Assembly (NCBI RefSeq): GCF_003254665.1
Contig: NZ_QHGY01000005.1
Location: forward strand, 62,001-126,000
Reading direction: 5' to 3'
Length of the DNA stretch: 64,000 nt
From: Billgrantia lactosivorans
Lineage (GTDB): Bacteria; Pseudomonadota; Gammaproteobacteria; Pseudomonadales; Halomonadaceae
A program made the translations under genes and the position numbers. Below the pieces are notes generated by a model. It saw nothing but the letters and a program-made list of their open reading frames with translations, did not search any database and was not told the DNA's origin. Positions 27,420 to 34,507 of the stretch are shown in pieces (positions within the stretch are counted from its first letter, which is position 1; each line of letters begins with the position of its first letter).

Positions 27420-28685
27420 TTAGCGCAGGTTGATCGCGGTCTGCAGGAGCTCGTCCTGGGTCTTGATCGTCTGCGAGTTGGCCTGGTAGGCCCGCTGCGC
27501 CACGATCATGTTGACCAGCTCGCGCGACATGTCGACGTTGGAGGTCTCGATCGCCCCCGAAACGACGCTGCCCAGCAGGCCGCTACCCGGCGCGCCGACC
27601 AGCTCCTGGCCCGACTCGCTGGAAGCGCGCCAGACGTTGTCGCCGGCAGGCGTCAGGCCCTCGGGGTTGCGGAAGCTCGCCAGGGCGACCTGGCCGGCGG
27701 GGCGCGACTCCTCGTTGGAGTAGTTGCGCATGATGGTGCCGTCCTCGTCGATGGTGATACCCACCAGGGTGCCGGAGGTATAGCCGTTCTGGGTCAGGTT
27801 GCTGACGGTGGAGCTGTTGCCGAACTGGGTGGTGCCGGCCAGATTGAGATCGAAGGTGAGGTCGTCCGGTTCGCCGCCGAGATAATCGGCTGCAGGGAAC
27901 GCGATACCAGCAATCGCGCCATTGCCATCGACATCGCCGACACCGTTGCGCAACTTGCCGTTGCTGTCGAACTGGACGGAGTACTCGGTCACGTTACCGG
28001 CGCCATCGTCCAGCGTGGTGCCGTCGAGCGTCATCCTGGCGGTCCACTCGTTGGCTGCCTCCTTCTCGTAATACACGGTAATGTTGCGCGGATTGCCGAG
28101 CGAGTCGTAGACGGTAAAGTTGTTGGAATAGTGGTAGTCGATCATGGCCGGGTCACCCGCCGAGTCGGTCGCTTCCACCGTGCTCAGGTCATCCCCCGTC
28201 ACCTTGCGCGCATCCAGGTTGAGGGTGGTGCCGACACGGGTAGTGGCACTCGCCGCCAGCTCCTCGGCGGAGACGTTCAGCGGCTGCGGCTGGCCGCCCA
28301 CCTGGACCTGACCGGCAGCGTTGAGCCCATAGCCCATGATCTGGAAGCCCTGGGCGTTGACCAGGTCGCCGTCGGAGGTCATCGAGAGCTGGCCGTTGCG
28401 CGAGTAGACCACCTCGCCGCTGGTATCCGTGTAGCGGAAGAAGCCGTCGCCGGCCACCGCCAGGTCCAGGTTGCGGTCGGTCGATTCGACGTTGCCTTCG
28501 TTGAAGTTCTGCAGCACGGCCGATACCCGCGTGCCCAGGCCGACCTTGGAGTTGGCGAAGACGTCGGAGAACTGGACGTTGGAGCCCTTGAAACCCACGG
28601 TCTGGGAGTTGGCGATGTTGTTGCCGATGGTGCCCAACTTCTGCGACTGGGAATTCAAGCCGCTCAATGCTTGTGAAAAGCTCAT
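27420..28685 (-). CDS. flgE: flagellar hook protein FlgE
   Basis: 421 residues. Starts MSFSQALSGLNSQSQKLGTI, with rod/hook motif NNIANSQTVGFKGSNVQFSD, a FlgE D2-type insertion in the middle, and ends with RELVNMIVAQRAYQANSQT. Polymerises into the hook after FlgD caps the rod; flgD lies 67 bases upstream. Confidence 0.97.
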   Translation of the reverse strand: MSFSQALSGLNSQSQKLGTIGNNIANSQTVGFKGSNVQFSDVFANSKVGLGTRVSAVLQNFNEGNVESTDRNLDLAVAGDGFFRYTDTSGEVVYSRNGQLSMTSDGDLVNAQGFQIMGYGLNAAGQVQVGGQPQPLNVSAEELAASATTRVGTTLNLDARKVTGDDLSTVEATDSAGDPAMIDYHYSNNFTVYDSLGNPRNITVYYEKEAANEWTARMTLDGTTLDDGAGNVTEYSVQFDSNGKLRNGVGDVDGNGAIAGIAFPAADYLGGEPDDLTFDLNLAGTTQFGNSSTVSNLTQNGYTSGTLVGITIDEDGTIMRNYSNEESRPAGQVALASFRNPEGLTPAGDNVWRASSESGQELVGAPGSGLLGSVVSGAIETSNVDMSRELVNMIVAQRAYQANSQTIKTQDELLQTAINLR

Positions 28686-28752
28686 TTTCGTTCCTCTGCC
28701 TACCGGCTGAAAGTGCCGCTATGCGCGGTTCTCGTATTCAGAAAAAGTCCGT

Positions 28753-29445
28753 TCAAAGAATCTGCTTGACTTCGTCGAGGCCGACCTGGCCGTAGACGGC
28801 ACCCAGGTCCAGCTTCACGCCACCATTCTTGTCCGGCGGCGTCACCCCACCGACCACGGCGTAGTTCAGCGTCGTGCCGTCGATCTTCTCGTCGCCGCTG
28901 GTGGCCTCGACCTGCACTCGATAGGAGCCCGGCACCGCCAGCTCCCCCTCGCTGGTGCGACCGTCCCAGGTGAAGGAGTCCACGCCCGCCTTGGCCGAGC
29001 CGATGTCATAACGGTTGATCACCTGGCCGCTGGCGTTGGTGATGGTCACCGCCACGTTGTCGGCCGACTGGGGGAGTTCGATGCCGAACGGAGTGGTATG
29101 CGACTCGCCGTTCTCATCGTGCTCGAGCAGCACCCGGTCGCCGGGCACCAGCACACCCTTGCCGATCAAACCGGAGGCCTGCAGGGCCTGCCCGGCGTTC
29201 ATCTGGTCGGTGATGCCCGAGAGGGTCTCGTTGAGATCCTCGATGCCGCTGACGGTATTGATCTGCGCCAGCTGGCTGGTCATCTCGTGGTTGTCCATCG
29301 GCTCGAGCGGATCCTGATGCTGCATCTGGGCAATCAGCAGGGTCATGAAGTTGTTGCGAAGGTCGGCGGACTGGCTGGCATCACGGGCGGAGGGGCCGCC
29401 CTGGTTCATGCGCGTGACGACATTGGCGTCGATGGTAGTGGCCAT
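28753..29445 (-). CDS. flgD: flagellar hook assembly scaffold FlgD
   Basis: 230 residues. N-terminal FlgD signature (FMTLLIAQMQHQDPLEPMDN) at about 32-52, then paired FlgD Ig-like and tudor-like domains (about 85-215). FlgD caps the growing hook and is discarded later. Five bases separate it from flgC. Confidence 0.96.
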   Translation of the reverse strand: MATTIDANVVTRMNQGGPSARDASQSADLRNNFMTLLIAQMQHQDPLEPMDNHEMTSQLAQINTVSGIEDLNETLSGITDQMNAGQALQASGLIGKGVLVPGDRVLLEHDENGESHTTPFGIELPQSADNVAVTITNASGQVINRYDIGSAKAGVDSFTWDGRTSEGELAVPGSYRVQVEATSGDEKIDGTTLNYAVVGGVTPPDKNGGVKLDLGAVYGQVGLDEVKQIL

Positions 29446-29450
29446 TTCGA

Positions 29451-29858
29451 TCAGCCCTCGCCCAGCGTGAGTGTCTTGAGCATCATCTGCTTGCTCGTGT
29501 TCATGACTTCGACGTTGGCCTGGTAGGAGCGCGACGCCGAGATCATGTTGACCATTTCATGCACCGGCTCGACGTTGGGCATCGAAACGTAGCCCTCCTC
29601 ATCGGCCAGCGGGTGCTCGGGGCGGTACTCCAGGCGCAGCGGCGAGGAGTCCTCGACCACTTCGCGCACACCGACACCGCCAACGCCGCGGCCACCCTGC
29701 AGGCGCGACTCGAACATGACCTGCTTGGCCCGGTAGGCCTCGCCGTCCGGCCCGGCCACGCTGTCGGCGTTGGCCAGGTTGCTGGCGGTGACGTTCATTC
29801 GCTGCGACTGGGCGCTCATGGCCGAGCCGGCGATATCGAACACGGAGAACATCGACAT
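29451..29858 (-). CDS. flgC: flagellar proximal rod protein FlgC
   Basis: 135 residues, standard length. Starts [20 protein letters not shown] with rod motif [20 protein letters not shown] and ends with [18 protein letters not shown]. Proximal rod subunit; operon position second after flgB. Confidence 0.97.
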   Translation of the reverse strand: MSMFSVFDIAGSAMSAQSQRMNVTASNLANADSVAGPDGEAYRAKQVMFESRLQGGRGVGGVGVREVVEDSSPLRLEYRPEHPLADEEGYVSMPNVEPVHEMVNMISASRSYQANVEVMNTSKQMMLKTLTLGEG

Positions 29859-29889
29859 GGTAAGCTCTCTCTTCGTCTGATCCGGTCAG

Positions 29890-30303
29890 TTATTCCGGCT
29901 GCATGGCATTCTTCAGCCCCTGGATGCGGCTGTTGATCATGGTCAGCGCCGCCTGGTATCGCACCGCGTTGTCGGCGAACTGGGTCCGCTCGCGGTCCAT
30001 GTCCACGGTGTTGCCATCCAGGCTGGGCTGGTCGGGGACGCGGTAGAGCAGTTCGTGACCCGGTGCCGCCATGGCCTGACCCGCCAGATGCCGCTCGGAG
30101 GTGCGGGCCAGCGACAGCCCGCCGCCGGTCGACCGCCCCTGCTCGACCGCCTTCTTCAGTTCACTGCCGAAGTCGATGTCGCGCGCCTTGTAGTTGGGCG
30201 TATCGGCATTGGCAATGTTGCTCGCCAGGATCTGGTGACGCTGCTGACGCAGGCCCAGCGCCTGCTGGTGGTAATTAAAGGCGGCCTCGAGCTGGTCGAT
30301 CAT
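29890..30303 (-). CDS. flgB: flagellar proximal rod protein FlgB
   Basis: 137 residues. Starts MIDQLEAAFNYHQQALGLR with the rod motif SNIANADTPNYKARDIDFGS. First gene of flgBCDEFGHIJKL. The ATG has GGGGAG seven bases upstream. It is divergent from flgA across 181 bases. Confidence 0.97.
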   Translation of the reverse strand: MIDQLEAAFNYHQQALGLRQQRHQILASNIANADTPNYKARDIDFGSELKKAVEQGRSTGGGLSLARTSERHLAGQAMAAPGHELLYRVPDQPSLDGNTVDMDRERTQFADNAVRYQAALTMINSRIQGLKNAMQPE

Positions 30304-30358
30304 GCCGGCACTCCCCGTGCAAACCCAATGGATGACATGCGGAACTTCCTGAGGTTGA

Positions 30359-30385
30359 AGAATAGCGATGCCAGTGTCATGTCAA
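30359..30385 (-). promoter_or_regulatory. candidate promoter of flgB operon
   Basis: Minus strand TTGACA (30380-30385) with TATTCT (30359-30364) at a short 15-base spacing. The -35 is perfect but the spacing is poor, so an activator (for example an FlhDC-type master regulator) or another -10 may be used. I could not fit a sigma-54 GG-N10-GC element here. Confidence 0.3.
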
Positions 30386-30484
30386 TGGCAGGAACAGACC
30401 GGTTTTCCTCGTTCAATTCCACTGTTTCACGCCACCGCCTGGGGCTAGAATTCGCCCATCACCCCTGCTGGACGGCCTTGCCTC

Positions 30485-31168
30485 ATGCGCCTGACCCGCC
30501 TCGCCCTGCTGCTTCCGCTGGCCGTGCTGCCGCTGCCTGCAAGCGCCGCGGACGACGACACCGAACTGCTGCAAGCCGTGCACGCGTTCCTGCACGAGGA
30601 AGCGAGCGAGCTCGGCGATGAGCTGATCATCGAACTGAACCTGCCCTCTGCCAGGCTGCCGGCCTGTGAATCCCCGCAGCCCTTCCTGGCGCGCCCGGGC
30701 AACGTTCCCCTGGGGCGTGTATCCGTGGGTGTACGCTGCGGCAAGGATGGTCGGCAGGTGCGCTACCTGCAGGCCGAAATCGGCGCGGTGGGCGAATATC
30801 CGGTTCTCAACACCTCACTGGCGGCGGGCGAGACCGTTCGACGCGAACACCTCGCCATGCAGTCGGGAAATCTGGCCGACCTGCCGAACCGCGCCCTGCT
30901 CGATGCCGAGGAAATCGTCGGCCAGGTGGCGACACGCCCGATCGACCCGGAGCAGCCCCTGCAGGCACACCAGTTCCGCAGCCTGCCGCTGGTGGAGCGA
31001 AATCAGCGTGTCGTGGTCGAGGCGAGGGGTGAGGCGTTTCGCGTCACTCGCGAGGGGCAGGCGCTGGAACCGGGAAGCCTCGGCGATCGCATCCGCGTTC
31101 GCTTCACCAATCGCGAAGTCGTGACGGCAGAAGTGGCCGGTGACGGCGTTCTTGTCGTAGACTTCTGA
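30485..31168 (+). CDS. flgA: flagellar P-ring assembly chaperone FlgA
   Basis: 227 residues. Signal peptide (LALLLPLAVLPLPASA, then ADDD). C-terminal SAF domain (about 95-225: NTSLAAGETVRREHLAMQSG, ending GDGVLVVDF). Periplasmic chaperone for FlgI. Divergent from flgB, which is the usual arrangement. Confidence 0.96.
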   Translation: MRLTRLALLLPLAVLPLPASAADDDTELLQAVHAFLHEEASELGDELIIELNLPSARLPACESPQPFLARPGNVPLGRVSVGVRCGKDGRQVRYLQAEIGAVGEYPVLNTSLAAGETVRREHLAMQSGNLADLPNRALLDAEEIVGQVATRPIDPEQPLQAHQFRSLPLVERNQRVVVEARGEAFRVTREGQALEPGSLGDRIRVRFTNREVVTAEVAGDGVLVVDF

Positions 31169-31245
31169 AACCGCCACTCATCGATGAACTGCACCGGGCC
31201 AGGCAGGCGCAACGCCGCCGCGGCAACCTGCTGGGAATACCGCCC

Positions 31246-31272
31246 TAAAGTTATCCGTCGCGCTGCCGATAG
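31246..31272 (+). promoter_or_regulatory. sigma-28 promoter of flgM
   Basis: TAAAG and GCCGATAG with 15 bases between TAAA and GCCG, 7 of 8 -10 matches. Transcription would begin near 31279, so any start codon at or before that point is excluded from this transcript. It gives FlgM the usual autoregulated sigma-28 expression. Confidence 0.9.
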
Positions 31273-31293
31273 CAGGTGAAAGTATCCGGTCAT

Positions 31294-31297
31294 GAGG
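31294..31297 (+). promoter_or_regulatory. ribosome binding site deciding the flgM start
   Basis: GAGG lies eight bases before the GTG at 31306. The alternative in-frame GTG at 31276 has no such site and precedes the predicted transcription start. Confidence 0.7.
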
Positions 31298-31305
31298 CCA
31301 TTAAC

Positions 31306-31587
31306 GTGAAGATCAACAGCCAGAACCCCCTGACTCGCCCGACCCAGACGACACCGCGCGAGGAGACCCAGCCGGTCAAGGGCGCCACCTCTTCGGCACA
31401 GCAGGAGCCTGCTCCGTCGGCCGCCACCCACCTCAGCCAGAAGGCCGCCGATGGCTCGCGCGACATCGACATGGCGCGGGTCGAGGAAATTCGTGATGCC
31501 ATTCGCGAGGGGCGGCTGGAAATCCGTGCCGACCGCATTGCCGATGCGCTGATCGAATCCCTGGCGGCGGAGAGAGGCGGCGAATGA
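31306..31587 (+). CDS. flgM: anti-sigma-28 factor FlgM
   Basis: 93 residues from the GTG at 31306 (MKINSQNPLTRPTQ). Disordered N-terminal half, then the FlgM sigma-binding helices (about 52-90: MARVEEIRDAIREGRLEI, ALIESLA). It holds FliA inactive until exported through the finished hook. Start chosen by the GAGG site and by the sigma-28 promoter position. Overlaps flgN by four bases. Confidence 0.94.
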   Translation: MKINSQNPLTRPTQTTPREETQPVKGATSSAQQEPAPSAATHLSQKAADGSRDIDMARVEEIRDAIREGRLEIRADRIADALIESLAAERGGE

Positions 31588-32033
31588 GCCTGGCGAAACT
31601 TCTCCAGGAACAGCAGCAACGCCTGAGCGGTGTCATCGAACTGCTTCTGCGCGAGCGGGAGATGCTGGCGGGCGCGGAAATCGATGGCGACGCGCTCGGC
31701 GAGATCGCCGGGCACAAGCAGGCACTGCTGGCGAAACTGGAAGCCAGCGAGACGCTGCGCCAAGGCGTGCAGCAGCGCCTCGGCTATGCCAGCGACGCGG
31801 CAGGCGCGCGGCAGGCGGCGGCCGACGCCGGCTGCGAGCCCGCCTGGAACCAGACCCTGGAGTTGACCCGTGAAGCCCAGCGCCTCAATACGCTGAACGG
31901 CAAGCTGGTGGAGCTGCGCATGGAGCAGAACACACGCCTGCTGGCATTCATCCACCAGGCCGCCGAAAAGACCGTGTACCGCCCCAGCGGGCGCGTGGCC
32001 GCCCAGTCGGGACGCATCAACGCCTCGGTCTAG
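31584..32033 (+). CDS. flgN: flagellar chaperone FlgN
   Basis: 149 residues, all-helical. N-terminal SLAKLLQEQQQRLSGVIELL and C-terminal LNTLNGKLVELRMEQNTRLL are typical FlgN. It escorts FlgK and FlgL to the export gate. Translationally coupled to flgM. Confidence 0.94.
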   Translation: MSLAKLLQEQQQRLSGVIELLLREREMLAGAEIDGDALGEIAGHKQALLAKLEASETLRQGVQQRLGYASDAAGARQAAADAGCEPAWNQTLELTREAQRLNTLNGKLVELRMEQNTRLLAFIHQAAEKTVYRPSGRVAAQSGRINASV

Positions 32034-32060
32034 CGCCGGCTCCCGACGTCCCTGTCATTG

Positions 32061-32110
32061 TCCTTCTTCCTTCTCCTTCTTCCTGCTGTTCTGTTCTCTC
32101 TCCCTCAGCC
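32061..32110 (+). other. pyrimidine-rich tract downstream of flgN
   Basis: Fifty bases with only five purines; the first 23 are purely C/T. The transcript from flgN would be C-rich and G-poor here, as Rho-loading sites are. A Rho-dependent terminator for flgAMN is an inference. Confidence 0.4.
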
Positions 32111-32159
32111 ATCGCCCAGCCCGCCTCTCACTGGCCGAGCCGTCAGGCCGGCCGCTGAA

Positions 32160-32179
32160 GCCGGCGCAACGGCGCCGGC
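32160..32179. terminator. GC hairpin between convergent genes
   Basis: Perfect inverted repeat GCCGGCGC-AACG-GCGCCGGC without a U-tract, between convergent flgN and the diguanylate cyclase gene. It may block 3' degradation or assist termination. Confidence 0.35.
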
Positions 32180-32227
32180 ACTGCACCGGGGCATGGGGTC
32201 GGCCCGCTCTGAAGGGCGTTCGCCTCG

Positions 32228-34231
32228 CTACCACAGGCTGTCGATCAGATCGTCATCGAAGGTGGAGAGCACCACGGTATTGCGCCCCTCTGCCTTGGCC
32301 TTGTAGCTCGCCTCATCGGCACGGGCGAGTACGCTCTCGACCGATTCGTCCCCCTCCTGCAGCGCGGTGACCCCCATGCTCAGCGTGATGCTGTAGGTCT
32401 TGTCCTCATTGGTCACGGTGACCTCGGACACGGCGCGACGCAGCGACTCGGCGATCTCGCCTGCCTGCTTGATGGTGCAGCTGGGCAGCAGGACGGCGAA
32501 TTCGTCCCCTCCCTGGCGGGCGACGTGGTCGCTGCGCCGCACTTCCCAGGCCACCACCTGGGCGACCCGGCGCAGCATCTCGTCACCGAGAGCGTGCCCG
32601 CCCTCGTCGTTGATCGGCTTGAAGTGGTCGAGGTCGAACAGGATCAGCACCGAGGGCGTACCGGTCTTGGCGTACTCCGCCAGCGCCTCTTCCAGGCGCC
32701 GCTCGAAACCACGCCGATTGAGCAGGCCGGTCAAGGGGTCGTGTTCGGCCTCCCAGCGCTGCAGCGCCTCCTGCTGACGTCGCTCGGTGATGTCCTTCAC
32801 CATGCCCACGAAACCCAGCGACTGCTCGTTGCCCTGAACCTGGCTGGCATGCACCTCGACCCACAGCGTAACCCCGTTCGGGTGCAGGAAGCGCAGCTGC
32901 CGCACGAAGTCGCTGCCGGTGGCCAGGGTATGTCGCCACATGTCCTCGGTGCCCTGCTTGTCGGCGGGATGGATGCGCTCCCACCACTCCCTGGCGCTAT
33001 GCACCGCGTCGAGCCCGAGCAGCTCGAGCAGGGCCGGGTTCAGGTAGTTGAGGCGACCATTCAGGTCCGCCACGAACATGCCGATGGGGGTCGAGCCGAG
33101 TACCGCATCGAGAAACGCCTGGCGATCGCGCAGGTGTTCGAGCGCCGCCAGCCGCTCATGTTCGAGCCGATTGAAACTGCTGGCCACCTGGCGCAGCTCA
33201 TGCATGTTGGTGGAGAGTTCCAGGTAGCGCCGCTCGCCTGCACCGACCTGGGCGATCTGCCGTTCGAGCCGGTGCAGAGGGCTCAGCAGCCGCCTGACCA
33301 GAAGGCGCATGGTGATCAGCATCATGATCGCCAGTACCAGCCAGGCCCACCACAGCCGCCCCAGGAAATCGCCCAGGGGTTGGCGCACCTGGGCCTGGGG
33401 GATTGCCACCTTGACGATCCAGTTGGCCGGCCAGATCTGGCGATAGGACATCAGGGTCTGGGTGCCGTCGCTTCCATGAGTGACCGTTTCGCCCTGCCAC
33501 CCGTCCAGGGCGAGCTGTCGCACCGAGGCATCGCCGAGGTCATCTTCCAGAGCCACTGACGAGGCCTGACGACGCGGATGAAAGAGCCGTTCACCCGCTG
33601 CGGAGAAGACCGACACGTAGCCATCCTCGCCCAGGCGAAGGGTCTCCAAGCGGCGGAACAGGCCACCGTCAGCGAGGTTGATCATGCCGCCGACCACGCC
33701 GGCGAAGTGCCCCCGCTCATCGAAGCGCGGCACCAGCATGAGCACCAGGGAATCACCGCTCGCCCTGCCGGTGAAGGGCCGGCTCACGTAGGGCCAGGGC
33801 GAATGCCGGATCATGCGGAAGTATTCGGTGTCGGCGGTATCGAGCCCCACGCGACCAGGCACGACGGGCCAGTCGGCGACGACGCGCCCATCGGCGTCGG
33901 TCACCATCAGCCCCTCGAACCATTCCATCAGCACCTGGCTTTCCGCCAGGCGCTCCGCCAGCGCTTCCTCCTCGGCAGTCCGCAGGCCACGCTCGAGCCG
34001 CTGGAGTGCACCCAGCCTGCGCTCGACCTGTCGGGCCAGGTCATCGGCGATCAACTGCGATTCGTAGCGCAGATGCGAGACATTGGCCTCGTCGACGAGC
34101 CCCTTGCCGAATAGCCAGGCCAACATCAGGACGATGCCGACGATCACCAGCCAGGTCATGGCCAGCCCCGCAAGGAGGCGCCCCTGCAGCGAGCAGATCG
34201 AGCGAGCCAGGGACGCGATACGTAACGTCAC
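32228..34231 (-). CDS. membrane diguanylate cyclase (dCache-HAMP-PAS-GGDEF)
   Basis: 667 residues from the GTG at 34231, which has AGAGGA 11 bases upstream and puts a basic segment before the first membrane helix; a longer ATG start 34 codons earlier is possible. Order: helix 1 (about 18-40), periplasmic dCache sensor (about 45-285), helix 2 (about 289-308), HAMP (308-362), PAS (about 367-490) and GGDEF. GGDEF is intact at about 573 with an RxxD inhibitory site five residues before it. It should make c-di-GMP in response to a periplasmic ligand. Divergent from the degenerate GGDEF-EAL gene. Confidence 0.9.
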   Translation of the reverse strand: MTLRIASLARSICSLQGRLLAGLAMTWLVIVGIVLMLAWLFGKGLVDEANVSHLRYESQLIADDLARQVERRLGALQRLERGLRTAEEEALAERLAESQVLMEWFEGLMVTDADGRVVADWPVVPGRVGLDTADTEYFRMIRHSPWPYVSRPFTGRASGDSLVLMLVPRFDERGHFAGVVGGMINLADGGLFRRLETLRLGEDGYVSVFSAAGERLFHPRRQASSVALEDDLGDASVRQLALDGWQGETVTHGSDGTQTLMSYRQIWPANWIVKVAIPQAQVRQPLGDFLGRLWWAWLVLAIMMLITMRLLVRRLLSPLHRLERQIAQVGAGERRYLELSTNMHELRQVASSFNRLEHERLAALEHLRDRQAFLDAVLGSTPIGMFVADLNGRLNYLNPALLELLGLDAVHSAREWWERIHPADKQGTEDMWRHTLATGSDFVRQLRFLHPNGVTLWVEVHASQVQGNEQSLGFVGMVKDITERRQQEALQRWEAEHDPLTGLLNRRGFERRLEEALAEYAKTGTPSVLILFDLDHFKPINDEGGHALGDEMLRRVAQVVAWEVRRSDHVARQGGDEFAVLLPSCTIKQAGEIAESLRRAVSEVTVTNEDKTYSITLSMGVTALQEGDESVESVLARADEASYKAKAEGRNTVVLSTFDDDLIDSLW

Positions 34232-34420
34232 GTGCGATGAATTCCTCTGGAGGAAAAGAATGAGGCCTGTCGGCTTCTGTAGATAAAGGTGCCTTGCTTC
34301 TTGGAAGCCCCGCATGGAAACGGGCGTTACCATTGGTTATCGGCACGTCCGAAGCGAACTTGAGACTTGCAAAGGCATCAAAGCATGTTACTCAACATAA
34401 CGCCCCCACTCCTCAACGCA

Positions 34421-34464
34421 AGGAGGGTGCGATGCTCAAGTCCTGGCGCGAAAGGACGATATAG
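34421..34464 (+). other. strong SD and 10-codon mini-ORF
   Basis: AGGAGG (34421-34426) sits five bases before an ATG at 34432, opening the frame MLKSWRERTI followed by TAG at 34462-34464. It is in a different frame from the gene starting at 34508, whose own start has almost no SD. It could be a leader peptide controlling that gene, or chance. Confidence 0.4.
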
Positions 34465-34507
34465 ACCTGGCAATCGTTCCGAACTCAACTTTACCGAAGC
34501 CGTCCTG

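Noticed and set aside
30304..30484. Sigma-54 promoter for flgB
   Set aside because: No GG-N10-GC element with acceptable flanks on the minus strand; the TTGACA box is a better, though imperfect, candidate.
31276..31305. Upstream GTG start for flgM
   Set aside because: It would precede the expected sigma-28 transcription start and has no ribosome site.
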